A DNA stretch of 64,000 bases from Spirochaetales bacterium (GTDB taxonomy: Bacteria > Spirochaetota > Spirochaetia > SZUA-6 > JAFGRV01): contig JAFGHO010000107.1 of assembly GCA_016930085.1 (NCBI GenBank), forward strand, positions 62,001 to 126,000. Direction: 5' to 3'. This document shows positions 47,597 through 57,096 of this stretch, in pieces. The position numbers and the translations under genes were made by a program. The notes beneath the pieces are model-generated. The model saw nothing but the letters and a program-made list of their open reading frames with translations, made no database searches and had not been told where the DNA came from. Numbering within the stretch: the first letter of the stretch is position 1; every line of letters begins with the position of its first letter.

Positions 47597-48768
47597 GATA
47601 CCCCCCTCAGTTTGGCGCATATGTCGCTGAGATCGTCGATAAACTTGTCGATATGCTCGCGATAGACGTGGGGCATGAGGACAATACGGATGTGGTTCGG
47701 AAAAAGCGAGATCGCCCATCCCTTTTTTCTCAATCGTTCCGCGATCGAGCCGACCGGATGAACCTTCGAGGTAATACCGGCGATATTGATCACCGGCTTT
47801 ATCATCATTTCGACATCCTCGATGCCGGCGATTTTTTCAGCGAGGTAGACGGTCGAATCCATACACCTCCTGATGATCGTCCGGTACCCCTGACGCCCCA
47901 GGTGGTTGAGGAGCGACCAGACGGAGAGAACCGACGCCCCCGACCTCGTTCCGACGATCGTCGCCCGAGCGTTTTCTCCGCCCGACAGGTAAGGAACGGG
48001 AATGCGCACCGTCTCAGAGAGTTCTTTCGTCCTGTAGAGAATACCACCCGCCGGAATGACGGCCATGCCCATCTTGTGAGGATCGATGGTCATGGAAGAC
48101 ACCCCCTTGAGTCTGAAGTTGAACGGGGGCTGTTCGTAGCCGAGTTCTTTGAGAAACGGAAGCACATATCCCCCGAAAGCGGCGTCGACGTGAAGGTGGA
48201 TGTCCGCTTCGAGGGCGATCGCGGACAATTCATCGATCCGGTCGACGACACCCAGCCCCGTCGTCCCAGCGGCACCGACGATGGCGATGGTGTTGGGCGA
48301 AAGAGCCCTTTTTACCTTTTCGATATCGATGCGGAATTGTCCGGTCACTTTGATTTTTTTGAGTTTCAGACCGATGAGTTCGGCTGCCTTGTCAAAGGAA
48401 AAATGCGCGTCTTCGGAGAGAATGACTTCGGGCGTTCTCACCTTTTTTTTCATTCTTTTTTTTGCCGTCCACATGGCAAGGATATTGGCCTCAGTCCCCC
48501 CGGTAACGATGTGTCCTGCGGCTTTTCTCAATCCGACCAGGTTCCCGAGCAACGCTATCGCCTCTTTCTCTATTTCTTCCGTCGCGTTGACAAGGCCGGG
48601 GTCGCCGATATTTTTTTCGATGTACCGCATGAATATCTCTTCCGCAAAGGGGTGGGGCCTGGTGCACATCGAGCCGAGTATTTTCCCGGAATTGAAGGTG
48701 AGGTCCTTCATGAGACGGTTTTTCAATTCCGCCGATATAATGTCCTGATCTTTCCCTTTATCTTCCAT
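47593..48768 (-). CDS. mfnA: MfnA-type PLP-dependent decarboxylase (tyrosine/aspartate)
   Basis: 391 residues. PLP-dependent group II decarboxylase fold: FNSGKILGSMCTRPHPFAEE, HIVTGGTEANILAMWTAKKR, LHVDAAFGGYVLPF with the PLP-binding Asp, and the Schiff-base Lys (about K232) in SSMTIDPHKMGM. YLSGGENARATIVGTRSGAS is typical of archaeal MfnA, which makes tyramine for methanofuran and also decarboxylates aspartate to beta-alanine. Here the position between phosphopantothenate synthetase and CoaBC points to beta-alanine supply, replacing bacterial PanD; no methanofuran genes are present. Overlaps coaBC by four bases; 26 nt from the upstream gene. Confidence 0.9.
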   Translation of the reverse strand: MEDKGKDQDIISAELKNRLMKDLTFNSGKILGSMCTRPHPFAEEIFMRYIEKNIGDPGLVNATEEIEKEAIALLGNLVGLRKAAGHIVTGGTEANILAMWTAKKRMKKKVRTPEVILSEDAHFSFDKAAELIGLKLKKIKVTGQFRIDIEKVKRALSPNTIAIVGAAGTTGLGVVDRIDELSAIALEADIHLHVDAAFGGYVLPFLKELGYEQPPFNFRLKGVSSMTIDPHKMGMAVIPAGGILYRTKELSETVRIPVPYLSGGENARATIVGTRSGASVLSVWSLLNHLGRQGYRTIIRRCMDSTVYLAEKIAGIEDVEMMIKPVINIAGITSKVHPVGSIAERLRKKGWAISLFPNHIRIVLMPHVYREHIDKFIDDLSDICAKLRGVS

Positions 48769-48794
48769 AATTAATTACTTTATACACAATATAT

Positions 48795-49574
48795 TCATGG
48801 GATATCCGTCCCGCCTCCGGCGAGCAGAAGCAGCCTGTCGCAGATCGCCCGCAACGCTTCCCCGGTGTTTTTTTTGTTGTCGTAGCTTTCGACGATCCGC
48901 TTGAGGGCGGGACGCGGTGTTGTTTTCAATTCCTTCACCTTTTCAATAAGTGCGGGAAGGGTACGGGTGATATTATCGACAATCGTGATATGCGCCGTCC
49001 GGGAGGTACGGGACAGGGGATTGAGATCGACGGTAATCACCGTTTTACCGCAGCGGACCAGCGCTTTCGTCCTGTCGCCGTCTTCGAGCGGAACGAGAAC
49101 GACATCCGCTTTCAGTATGCCGTCCGGATCGACACGCCTTCTTTCACTTTGAAGTTCGTCGATGACCTCCGACGCCGCTTCGCCAACGCCGTAAATATGC
49201 CGGCCACCGGCATCCAGAAGCGCCTTGCGGACGGCCTCTTCACGTTCGCGCGTCCGGTAGAAAAGGTTGACTTCAAGCCGGGCGCCCGTGATCTCGGAAA
49301 GCCCGACCAGTTCACGGGGCACGAGAACCGCCGTATTGCCGTTGACCGAAATCACCGGTGCGGCGGCATTAAGAAGTGAAGCGGCGGCGGCTTCTATCGC
49401 CCGCTGTGCCTGGGGGATCGTTTTTTCACCGATGAGATAATCGAACGCCTCCCCTCTGCCGTGTGCGATAAGTCCGGCATACGCCACGACATTGTCTTCC
49501 ACACCACGGATGAGTGCCTCACGTATTTTGAGTGAGGCCGCCCTTGGATGTGATTCCGGTATGTTAATTCCCAT
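48795..49574 (-). CDS. 4-phosphopantoate--beta-alanine ligase (phosphopantothenate synthetase, archaeal type)
   Basis: 259 residues from MGINIPESHPRAASLK; an earlier in-frame start at 49607 would add 11 residues and lengthen the overlap with pantoate kinase from 11 to 44 nt. The sequence carries the signature of the archaeal COG1701/DUF137 enzyme: SHPRAASLKIREALIRGVED, GLIAHGRGEAFDYLIGEKTI, VISVNGNTAVLVPRELV, EVNLFYRTREREEAV, VVLVPLEDGDRTKALVRCGK and VDLNPLSRTSRTAHITIVDN. The enzyme joins 4-phosphopantoate to beta-alanine with ATP. It is unrelated to bacterial PanC. Finding it in a bacterial ribosomal-gene neighbourhood is unusual. Confidence 0.92.
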   Translation of the reverse strand: MGINIPESHPRAASLKIREALIRGVEDNVVAYAGLIAHGRGEAFDYLIGEKTIPQAQRAIEAAAASLLNAAAPVISVNGNTAVLVPRELVGLSEITGARLEVNLFYRTREREEAVRKALLDAGGRHIYGVGEAASEVIDELQSERRRVDPDGILKADVVLVPLEDGDRTKALVRCGKTVITVDLNPLSRTSRTAHITIVDNITRTLPALIEKVKELKTTPRPALKRIVESYDNKKNTGEALRAICDRLLLLAGGGTDIP

Positions 49575-50484
49575 CCAGTACCCTTGCTCCCTGATAATCG
49601 ATATCACAGACTATACTATTTTTACTTCCTGTACAAGTAAAAAGAAGATGCCGCACTTTCTCTGCCGCATCCTCCCCGACGATGGTGAACACACCCCGGC
49701 CGAACATCGGCATACCCGCCGTAATTCCTTCATCGTCGAGAACGCGAAGGATGTGATGAGTCGTCGCATCCGCGAGGCCCGTTTTTTCCGTAAAATGGCG
49801 GGAAAGACGCAAAAAAGCGGGGACGGTCGGGTCTTTGACAAGCTGTTTGATGAGTTTTTTGCCGTACCTGTTCACCGCGCGCCTGGTCTTTTTTTGCCGG
49901 AGCAGTTCCTTTGTTTCGAGACCGCCGAGAATGAGGGCGACGGCCTTGTACCGGCGGTCGGGCGGAATCTGAAGCATCCTCCCGGTTCCCGGCGCGCCCG
50001 GCGCGATACGTATCTCGATACCCCCGAATGTTTCTCCGATAACGGTCCCGAGGCCCGTTTTCATTTCAACCTCGGCCCGATGGGCGAGTCCGGCCGCCTC
50101 GATACGTGAAAGTCCGGTCCCAAAAGCCTCATCGAGCGATAAGGCGAGACTCAGGGCCCCGGCCCCGCTCGTCCCGCATCCCGCTCCGATTGGAAGGTCG
50201 ATTGTGTGATCCACCTTGATGCGGCAGGAATCGTCCGTTCCGGTAAGATCGAAAAAAAGATCGATAACCCGTTCGGATACGGCCGCGTTTCCGGCCGGTA
50301 TTCCATTGATGATGATATCGATTGTCCTTTCGGGAGCCGTTTCGACGGTAAGCATGGTGGTGACGCCTTTTTCAAGAGAAAATCCGGCACCCAGCGAACC
50401 GGAGTGAAGCGGTGAGCGTCCGGTATCGTGAATATAAAAAAATCCCGTTATATGGCCGGGGGAAAAGGCCGTTACCGTTTTCAT
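49564..50484 (-). CDS. pantoate kinase (archaeal type, GHMP superfamily)
   Basis: 306 residues from MKTVTAFSPGHITGFFYIHD, with AGAGG four nt upstream; the frame is open for 87 codons further but without a good site. GHMP kinase features: PGHITGFF near the start, the phosphate loop LPIGAGCGTSGAGALSLALS and GLGTVIGETFGGIEIRIAPG. AFSPGHITGFF with HSGSLGAGFSLEKGV matches pantoate kinase more than mevalonate or homoserine kinases. It phosphorylates pantoate at the 4 position, the first committed step of the archaeal CoA route. First gene of the operon, divergent from the radical SAM gene. Confidence 0.9.
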   Translation of the reverse strand: MKTVTAFSPGHITGFFYIHDTGRSPLHSGSLGAGFSLEKGVTTMLTVETAPERTIDIIINGIPAGNAAVSERVIDLFFDLTGTDDSCRIKVDHTIDLPIGAGCGTSGAGALSLALSLDEAFGTGLSRIEAAGLAHRAEVEMKTGLGTVIGETFGGIEIRIAPGAPGTGRMLQIPPDRRYKAVALILGGLETKELLRQKKTRRAVNRYGKKLIKQLVKDPTVPAFLRLSRHFTEKTGLADATTHHILRVLDDEGITAGMPMFGRGVFTIVGEDAAEKVRHLLFTCTGSKNSIVCDIDYQGARVLDGN

Positions 50485-50718
50485 ATAGCCTCTGTTCTTT
50501 CTTTCTATAATCGATTGTACAGCGTAGCTTATTTTTCGCAATGTTACAATATCCGTGATGTCACCGATGCAACAGGTTCGAAATGCGGACACAGGTGTTT
50601 CTAAAATATTGATATGAGTATGATGTAATGAAAAAGGATCGCCCTCTTGAGGATTTGCCGTTTTTAGTACACGTTGATAAAAGCAAAGCGATAGGATACA
50701 CTGTCCGCCTGAGTAATA
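50485..50718. other. divergent spacer between pantoate kinase and radical SAM genes
   Basis: 234 nt. On the plus strand TTGATA (50674-50679) and TACACT (50697-50702) are 17 nt apart, 16 nt before the radical SAM ATG. No equally good pair was found for the CoA operon on the minus strand. No operator-like palindrome seen. Confidence 0.4.
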
Positions 50719-52065
50719 ATGATGAAAACCGCGAATATGCCGCACGCATTGCTTATATTTCCCCCCGTATATGATTTCGCCCTTTTTGATCTTTTCATAA
50801 AACCGTTTCCCCTTCTTACGATAGGGAAAAGCCTCGAACGGGCAGGCTACCGCGTATCGCTTTTGAACTGCCTTGACTACACCGATGAAACCTCATGCCG
50901 TTTTCTCTCTGCTCCCCGCCGTCATGAAAACGGCACGGGAAAATTCTTCAAGCAGCATATCGAAAAGCCCGTGGCGCTTAAAAACATCAAGCGGTATTAT
51001 TCCCGCTATGGAATCATTACGGAAGAAATCGAACGGCGTGTCTCAGGCATCCGGCCCGATATCGTGTTGGTGACGACGGGGATGACGTACTGGTATCCGG
51101 GTGTCCGGGAAGCGGTCCGGATCGTAAGAAAATACCATCCGCGGGTTAAGGTTATTGCCGGCGGTACCTACGCGACATTATGCTCTTCTCATTGCATCGA
51201 GGTAACCGGCGCGGACGAGGTCATAAGCGGTCCGGCCTCGCCCCGTCTCGGTGAAGTGTGCGGCTCACTCGGTCTTCCCGTTCCCGATGCCCCGCACGAC
51301 AGTGACCTGCTCATCCTCTCGGATATTTATTCGGATGCGGCCGTCTTGAAAATTCACAGCGGGTGTCCTTTCAGGTGCAGGTATTGCGCGTCCTCACTGC
51401 TATCGGGAGACTTTCATAACGGCGATCCCGCTTCCGCCTTTGCCCTGCTGCGGGAAACTCACGGCAGGCTCGGAACTCGTGTCTTTGCCTTTTATGACGA
51501 TGCCCTTCTCGCAGACAGGGAACGGGGGATCATTCCATTTCTTCACATGGTATGTGATTCGGGTCTCAATGTGAATTTTTACCTCCCCAACGGCATTCAC
51601 CTCCGGTATCTCGATACGGAGCTGGCGGTATTAATGAAAAAGGCCGGATTCCGTGAAATAAGGATCGGGATAGAGAGTATGCGTCCGGACTTTCACCGCA
51701 GCTATGACAACAAGGTGTCCGTCGGTGCGTTGGGTGACGCCGTCGATCTGCTTAAAAAGGCCGGTTTCGGGGGGCATGAGATCGGGTGCTATATTCTCGC
51801 CGGACTTCCGGGACAATACAGTGAAGACGTCGAGGAATCCGTAAGGACGCTCTCCCGTTACGGGGTGAGAATATACATCGCGGAGTTCTCGCCGGTGCCG
51901 GGAACGCCGATATGGAAGGAATGCGTTCGAACATCGGTGTATCCCCTCGAGGAAGAACCCCTCTTTCATAACAACAGCATTTTCCCCTTTGCATGGAAAC
52001 ATTTCAGGAGAACGGACCTGGAATCGATCAAGCGGTTGGCACGTTCGCTTTCCGTCAAAGAATAG
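50719..52065 (+). CDS. B12-binding-domain radical SAM protein
   Basis: 448 residues. The N-terminal 170 residues resemble the cobalamin-binding fold (ALLIFPPVYDFALFDLFIKP, PLLTIGKSLERAGYRVSLLN, RPDIVLVTTGMTYWYPGVRE, VIAGGTYATLCSSHCIEVTG). The radical SAM core starts near residue 215 with IHSGCPFRCRYCASSLLSGD, the CxxxCxxC iron-sulfur motif. FYDDALLADRERGIIPF, IRIGIESMRPDFHR and GCYILAGLPGQYSEDVEESV follow in the usual order. The DXHXXG cobalamin ligand motif is not evident, so B12 binding is uncertain. Substrate unknown. Overlaps the 3' end of gpsA on the other strand by 11 nt. Confidence 0.85.
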   Translation: MMKTANMPHALLIFPPVYDFALFDLFIKPFPLLTIGKSLERAGYRVSLLNCLDYTDETSCRFLSAPRRHENGTGKFFKQHIEKPVALKNIKRYYSRYGIITEEIERRVSGIRPDIVLVTTGMTYWYPGVREAVRIVRKYHPRVKVIAGGTYATLCSSHCIEVTGADEVISGPASPRLGEVCGSLGLPVPDAPHDSDLLILSDIYSDAAVLKIHSGCPFRCRYCASSLLSGDFHNGDPASAFALLRETHGRLGTRVFAFYDDALLADRERGIIPFLHMVCDSGLNVNFYLPNGIHLRYLDTELAVLMKKAGFREIRIGIESMRPDFHRSYDNKVSVGALGDAVDLLKKAGFGGHEIGCYILAGLPGQYSEDVEESVRTLSRYGVRIYIAEFSPVPGTPIWKECVRTSVYPLEEEPLFHNNSIFPFAWKHFRRTDLESIKRLARSLSVKE

Positions 52066-53179
52066 ACGGCCATATTCCCGTTTTTTTGCTTTCCAACGTC
52101 CCGAATCCCGTACCCCGGGTTATTCCTTTAAGGATCCGCTCGACTTCCTGCATGGGTTTGACCTGACAGTCCAGAATCCTGTACACACCAGTCGATATCG
52201 GCAGCTTGAGTTTCCGTTCCCTGACAAGGTCATGGACGCGCTGTGCGGCCAGAATGCCTTCGGGGAAATAACCGAACGAATTGATATCATCGATCACTTC
52301 CTCGATATTTTTGTAACTCGAAAGCCTTCTCTGGAAAATAATCTCCCTTCCCAGCCTCCTGTTTCGTCCGTAAATGCTTCTGCAGGTGACATCGAGATCG
52401 CCGACACCGGCGATCGACGTGAATGTTTCCTGGTGCGTGGCGCCCATCGCTTGACCGAGGATCTGTATCTCATTGAGCCCGGCAGCGAGAAGCAGACTTT
52501 CGGTGTTGTCCCCGAAGTCCTGTGAAAGCTCCTTGAGGGCGTCGAGGACGCCGAACGCGATCGCGATGACGTTTTTCAGCCCCGCGCTTACCTGGACGCC
52601 GATCACGTCGAAAGAAGAAAAGACGATGAGTTTGCCGCCGGAAAGCAGTTCCCTGAACTTGATCGAATTCACCCCGTTCGACGACGCGCTTATCAGGCCG
52701 GTGATCTTTCCACGCGCCACCTCTTCCGCGTGAGACGGGCCGGATATATAGGTGAGGTTTCCCTTGTAGAAGCCGGGAAGATAATTTTCGAGCGCTTCGG
52801 TGATGAGGAGGGTTCCGGCGTGTGTTTTTATGAAGCCTTTCGTGAGAATACCGATCTGCATCCTGCCTTCGATGATATCCGGAATCTGGAGGATTCGTTT
52901 TGTTATTTCGACGATATAGAGAGAGGGGACGGCGAAGAGGAGGTACTCCTTGCCTGTCACCGCCTTTTGAATGTCCGTGGTGGCCCGTATGTTGGGGGGA
53001 AGCTGCACGCCCATGAGGTACCGGCTGTTGACCTTCTCCCTGTTGATCTGTTCAGCCACTTCCTTTTCAAAACACCATATTTCAACGGGAAAGCCCTTTT
53101 CCGCGATGACTTTAGCCATCGCCGTTCCCCAGGCCCCCGCCCCAAGAATACAGATTTTTCTTTGTTTTTCGGGACCCAT
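52055..53179 (-). CDS. gpsA: glycerol-3-phosphate dehydrogenase [NAD(P)+]
   Basis: Makes sn-glycerol 3-phosphate for phospholipids; 374 residues, somewhat longer than the usual 330-345. KICILGAGAWGTAMAKVIAE is the dinucleotide loop, followed by LLFAVPSLYIVEITKRIL, LTKGFIKTHAGTLLITEALE, LTYISGPSHAEEVARG and the substrate-binding Lys region VSAGLKNVIAIAFGVLDAL, then SIAGVGDLDVTCRSIYGRNR. The ATG used (MGPEKQRKICIL) has AGAGGA eight nt upstream; an upstream alternative adds 16 residues. An extended C-terminus accounts for the extra length. Confidence 0.94.
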   Translation of the reverse strand: MGPEKQRKICILGAGAWGTAMAKVIAEKGFPVEIWCFEKEVAEQINREKVNSRYLMGVQLPPNIRATTDIQKAVTGKEYLLFAVPSLYIVEITKRILQIPDIIEGRMQIGILTKGFIKTHAGTLLITEALENYLPGFYKGNLTYISGPSHAEEVARGKITGLISASSNGVNSIKFRELLSGGKLIVFSSFDVIGVQVSAGLKNVIAIAFGVLDALKELSQDFGDNTESLLLAAGLNEIQILGQAMGATHQETFTSIAGVGDLDVTCRSIYGRNRRLGREIIFQRRLSSYKNIEEVIDDINSFGYFPEGILAAQRVHDLVRERKLKLPISTGVYRILDCQVKPMQEVERILKGITRGTGFGTLESKKTGIWPSIL

Positions 53180-53292
53180 AACCGTATCCTCTGTTACATT
53201 AATATCGTTATCCCGATTATATTCCAAATTATCCGCTTTGCCTATAACCGTATGGGATCAATATGAAAAAAGAAATTTTCGCTTTCTTTTTT

Positions 53293-53321
53293 TTGACATT
53301 TTACTTGAAATCAATTAGATT
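53293..53321 (+). promoter_or_regulatory. promoter of the chemotaxis receptor gene
   Basis: TTGACA (53293-53298) and TAGATT (53316-53321) are 17 nt apart, followed by AGAGGTAGGG before the ATG at 53355. Housekeeping-type. Confidence 0.65.
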
Positions 53322-53354
53322 GTAAGGGTTGAGTCTATCGGAAAGAGGTAGGGA

Positions 53355-54791
53355 ATGAATAAAAAGGCAAACCTAAAAACACTGAACCGAATGCTGGTTT
53401 TTGTTCTCGTCATAATAGTGGTTTTTTTGGTCGACCGGATATTCCTCCTGTTGAGTTTTTCCGGTATCGAGCGGACTATACTATCGACAGAATATGTTTC
53501 TTTTTTCAAAGATGTGACGAACAAGTTCGGGGAGATACGTTTTATTCTTTTCGGTTCAATAGGAGTAATCGTCGTCATCAGCGGTATTCTCCTCGTGAGA
53601 CTCTGGCTGTTATTCAAGCCGGTGACGAGCCTCATATCCGGGATAAGAGATTTCGCTTCGAAGAACCTGACGGTGCGGGTGAATGTCAAATCGAAGGACG
53701 AGATCGGTCAGATCTGTCAGGCATTCGACGGTATGGCCGGGGAGTTCGACGACTGCCTGACATCGATCAAATCCGGTTCGGAAGAAGTCGGGAAGGTCAA
53801 CGAAAACCTCACCACCGCGGTCAATGAATCGAGTGCCGCGGTCAGACAGATGGTCGCTTCAATCGACAGCGTCCACAACAATCTGGAAAAGCATAAGGCG
53901 GTCGTTGATGAAACGATAAAATCGATAAACGGGATGATTTCGATCACCGAACAGATAAAAGGGCATATGGAAAGCCAGGCGGGGGCGGTCGCGGAAAGTT
54001 CCGCGAGTATCGAGGAGATGGTCAGCTCGATCAATTCGGTAAATACGAGTTCCCAGAAAGCGGAGGAGTTCGGGAAGGGACTTTCAATCATCGCACGCGA
54101 GGGCGGTGAAAAAATACAGACAATGATGAACGCGATGCAGGAAATACAGGTCGCCTCCTCCAAGATCGCGGAAGCGATCGGCGGTATCGCCAGGATTGCG
54201 GCAACGACGAATCTGCTTTCCATGAACGCGGCGATCGAGGCGGCGCACGCCGGGGAAACGGGAAAAGGATTCGCCGTAGTCGCGGAAGAGATCAGAAAAC
54301 TCGCCGCCGATTCATCGGGTGAGGCAAAGACGATCAAGCAGATCGTCAAGGAAACAATCGAAAAGATCGAACACGGAACGAAACTTTCTTCGGAAGCCGC
54401 AAAAGCCTTTGAAGAAATCATGGTCGATATCGACAAAACGGCCCATCTTATCATGGAGATTTCGAGTGCCCTCAGTGAACAGCGTTCGGGTGCGCAGGAA
54501 ATCCTGAAATCCATGGAACACCTGGTGCAGTCTTCGGCCGAAATAGGGGAGGCGATCGGCCGTGAAACAAAAGAGGGGAGCAAGGTTATCGAGGCCACGG
54601 GAATGCTCGACCAGGTGGCGACGGAAATTCTTCACGCCTCATCGGAACAGAAGCTGGGAAGCGAGGAAATACTGAAAGCCCTTCAGGTATTGCAGGACGT
54701 GTCGGAAAAAATACAGGAAACCGTAAATAATTTACAATCGACCGTCACTGAGTTCAGGGTATCGGATAACAAGGATCGTGGCGGGAAATAA
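53355..54791 (+). CDS. methyl-accepting chemotaxis protein
   Basis: 478 residues. Two membrane segments ([20 protein letters not shown] and [20 protein letters not shown]) enclose only about 30 residues, so there is no sizeable periplasmic sensor. A HAMP domain follows ([34 protein letters not shown]), then a long coiled coil with the conserved tip [20 protein letters not shown] and [20 protein letters not shown]. It probably senses membrane or cytoplasmic state through HAMP or through partners. Its last 14 bases overlap the M20 peptidase gene, which suggests cotranscription. Confidence 0.95.
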   Translation: MNKKANLKTLNRMLVFVLVIIVVFLVDRIFLLLSFSGIERTILSTEYVSFFKDVTNKFGEIRFILFGSIGVIVVISGILLVRLWLLFKPVTSLISGIRDFASKNLTVRVNVKSKDEIGQICQAFDGMAGEFDDCLTSIKSGSEEVGKVNENLTTAVNESSAAVRQMVASIDSVHNNLEKHKAVVDETIKSINGMISITEQIKGHMESQAGAVAESSASIEEMVSSINSVNTSSQKAEEFGKGLSIIAREGGEKIQTMMNAMQEIQVASSKIAEAIGGIARIAATTNLLSMNAAIEAAHAGETGKGFAVVAEEIRKLAADSSGEAKTIKQIVKETIEKIEHGTKLSSEAAKAFEEIMVDIDKTAHLIMEISSALSEQRSGAQEILKSMEHLVQSSAEIGEAIGRETKEGSKVIEATGMLDQVATEILHASSEQKLGSEEILKALQVLQDVSEKIQETVNNLQSTVTEFRVSDNKDRGGK

Positions 54792-56145
54792 AAAATCGGA
54801 AAATAAAGTCGTGTCTCTTCTTCAGGAGCTTATTCGCAACCGGTGCGTCAATGACGGAAGCCCGGATTCGGGAAATGAGATCAAATCCGCCAGGACACTG
54901 AAACGTTTTTTTGAATCAAATAACATAAAAACGGAGATACTCGAATCGCGAAAAGGAAGGGCCAGCATTCTCGCACGGGTCCCCGGAACAAGACCGGGTT
55001 CTCCTTCTCTCATGTATATGTGTCATCTCGATGTTGTTCCGGCGGACGAGGACGGCTGGAAGTTCGATCCCTTCGGGGGAATAAGCCATGGCGGCTATAT
55101 ATGGGGGCGGGGGACGGTCGATATGCTCAATATCGCTTCCTGCCAGGCGGTTGCTTTTGCCGATATTATTAAGGAAAAAAAACGGCTTCCCGGTGATCTG
55201 ATTTTTCTTGCCGTCGCGGACGAGGAGGCGTCGGGAAGATACGGGGCGCGGTGGCTGGTTGAAAATCACTGGAAAAAGGTGAAGGCGGATTACATGATTA
55301 CGGAGGCCGGAGGGTTTTTCGTCAAAGGGAAACACGGAAATGGAATCGTGATTACCACCGGGGAGAAGGGAATCGCCTGGACCAGGCTCACGGCAAAAGG
55401 GAGATCAGGGCACGGAAGTCTTCCCTATATGGCGGAAAACGCGGCTTTAAGGATTTCAGGGGCGATTTCCCTGCTCGCCAATCACGCGATGCGGATAGGG
55501 ATCTGTGACGAATACCGGGAAATGGTACGGAGTATGAATCTGGGAGGCCTCGCGCAGGCGCTTCTCACGAATCCGATTACCCTTGACACCGCTCTCCGCC
55601 GCCTTTCATCCTCATCACCGGGCATGGCGCGGCATCTTCACGCGATTTCACGGATGACATTCAGCCCCAATATTCTAAGGGCGGGCGTAAAAACGAATGT
55701 CATTCCGGATAAGGGGACATGCGAGCTGGACATCCGTATTCTTCCCGGCCAGACAGTGGAGGATGTGACGGAGGAAATAAAGCGGACGTTGGGCCCGGAT
55801 ATGGACAAGTTTGAGATGGAAGTCGTCGATTATTTCCCGTCCAATGTCTCGGAAAAAGACACGCCGCTTTTCGATGCGACCTTCGAGATTGTACAGGCCA
55901 TGTACCCGGGTGCCAGGCCGATTCCCGCTTTATTCAGCGGGGTTACGGACGCGAGGTTCTGGAGGGTCAGGGGAACGATCGTTTACGGATTTTCTCTTTT
56001 TGATGAATCGATGACCATGGACGAATACACGGGAGTACTGCACGGCCGGGATGAAAGGATTTCAATCAACAACCTGGAACTTACCTATCGATATTTTCTC
56101 AAGCTGCCCGAGGTTTTTTACCGTCTTGCCGAAGAGCGGGGATAG
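54778..56145 (+). CDS. M20-family metallopeptidase
   Basis: 455 residues, GTG start within the end of the chemotaxis gene. Zinc ligands and catalytic residues are in [20 protein letters not shown] (His, and the catalytic Asp two residues on), [20 protein letters not shown] (bridging Asp), [19 protein letters not shown] (catalytic Glu and zinc Glu) and the later [20 protein letters not shown] (His). The dimerisation domain lies between about 200 and 340 ([20 protein letters not shown]). M20 enzymes are di-zinc aminopeptidases, carboxypeptidases or deacylases; the substrate cannot be told. Confidence 0.88.
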   Translation: MAGNKKSENKVVSLLQELIRNRCVNDGSPDSGNEIKSARTLKRFFESNNIKTEILESRKGRASILARVPGTRPGSPSLMYMCHLDVVPADEDGWKFDPFGGISHGGYIWGRGTVDMLNIASCQAVAFADIIKEKKRLPGDLIFLAVADEEASGRYGARWLVENHWKKVKADYMITEAGGFFVKGKHGNGIVITTGEKGIAWTRLTAKGRSGHGSLPYMAENAALRISGAISLLANHAMRIGICDEYREMVRSMNLGGLAQALLTNPITLDTALRRLSSSSPGMARHLHAISRMTFSPNILRAGVKTNVIPDKGTCELDIRILPGQTVEDVTEEIKRTLGPDMDKFEMEVVDYFPSNVSEKDTPLFDATFEIVQAMYPGARPIPALFSGVTDARFWRVRGTIVYGFSLFDESMTMDEYTGVLHGRDERISINNLELTYRYFLKLPEVFYRLAEERG

Positions 56146-56199
56146 CGGAAAACCTAAAGAAAAACCCAATACGCAACCGAATATAGTCAGTTTTGAAAG

Positions 56200-57096
56200 T
56201 CAAACCGTCTCAATGAGAAACTCAAGATGTTCCCTGATCTTTTGCCTGCAGGAAAACGACAGACCGAAATGGGCTTTAATGGATTCGACATCGAAAAGGA
56301 GTGGTTGTTCATCGTATCCTTTATCCTCCAGAATGACGCTCGTCGATGAACCGGTCATCGTTATCGCTTCAAAAGCGATCGCTTCCCATGTAATATATTC
56401 GCTTCCGAGGCAGAAATAGCATTCCCTGTTCACGTTTGATGCCAGAACGGCTTCATATACTTTCGCGAGGTCGCCCGCCCAGATAAACTGTGTCCCGTCA
56501 TGTTTTGTCAGGGTGAGGGGGTGATGCTTTTTCACGGCGGCGGCAATGTGACGGAAACGGTTGTCGGATTCGATATATGCGCCCGGAATCACGGGATTGC
56601 CGAAGGTATATCCCGGACGGATAATGTTGCAGCGTATCGGGAACATATGGGAGACCGCGTAAAGATACTGCTCGGATGCAGCTTTTGTCGCACCATAGTA
56701 GGTGACCGGTTCACTTTCACGATATCCCTTTCCACGGTGCGGATTATTACCCGTTGCCGCCGTTGATGATGTATAGATAAGGTGTTTCACGCCAGCCCGT
56801 GCGGCCGTCTCGAAAATAAAGACGGAAGGAAACGTATCGTTTTTAAGCATGCTCGTTGCGATATCCCCCCAGCCGAGTGCAATATGGATGCACGCGTCCT
56901 TTTCATGCATATGTTTCTCGATAATATGAAAATCCGTTAAAAGTCCGGGGATAATGGACACACCGGCAAGCGTGTGTAACGCCGGTACCTTGTCCGGATT
57001 ACGGGCAAGAATCGTGATCGAATGACCCGCGTCGGAAAGCCGTTTTACCACGTATGAACCGATAAATCCGGTTCCCCCTGTTACAAATATATTCAT
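56200..57096 (-). CDS. NAD-dependent epimerase/dehydratase family protein
   Basis: 298 residues, extended short-chain dehydrogenase. MNIFVTGGTGFIGSYVVKRL carries the GxxGxxG loop, LIYTSSTAATG the catalytic Ser/Thr, and TYYGATKAASEQYLYAVSHM the YxxxK pair; RCNIIRPGYTFGNP follows. The substrate is probably a nucleotide sugar or related compound. It lies downstream of the kinase-like gene on the same strand, separated by 160 nt containing a strong hairpin. Converges on the M20 gene. Confidence 0.88.
   Translation of the reverse strand: MNIFVTGGTGFIGSYVVKRLSDAGHSITILARNPDKVPALHTLAGVSIIPGLLTDFHIIEKHMHEKDACIHIALGWGDIATSMLKNDTFPSVFIFETAARAGVKHLIYTSSTAATGNNPHRGKGYRESEPVTYYGATKAASEQYLYAVSHMFPIRCNIIRPGYTFGNPVIPGAYIESDNRFRHIAAAVKKHHPLTLTKHDGTQFIWAGDLAKVYEAVLASNVNRECYFCLGSEYITWEAIAFEAITMTGSSTSVILEDKGYDEQPLLFDVESIKAHFGLSFSCRQKIREHLEFLIETV

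Noticed and set aside
47575-48774. 399-codon open frame on the plus strand opposite mfnA
   Set aside because: It mirrors the mfnA gene almost exactly, has no recognisable motif or ribosome site, and its length follows from the GC-rich codon pattern of the real gene.
53717-54598. 293-codon open frame on the minus strand opposite the chemotaxis receptor
   Set aside because: Composition is an antisense reflection of the Ala/Glu-rich coiled coil; the plus-strand gene has all expected motifs.
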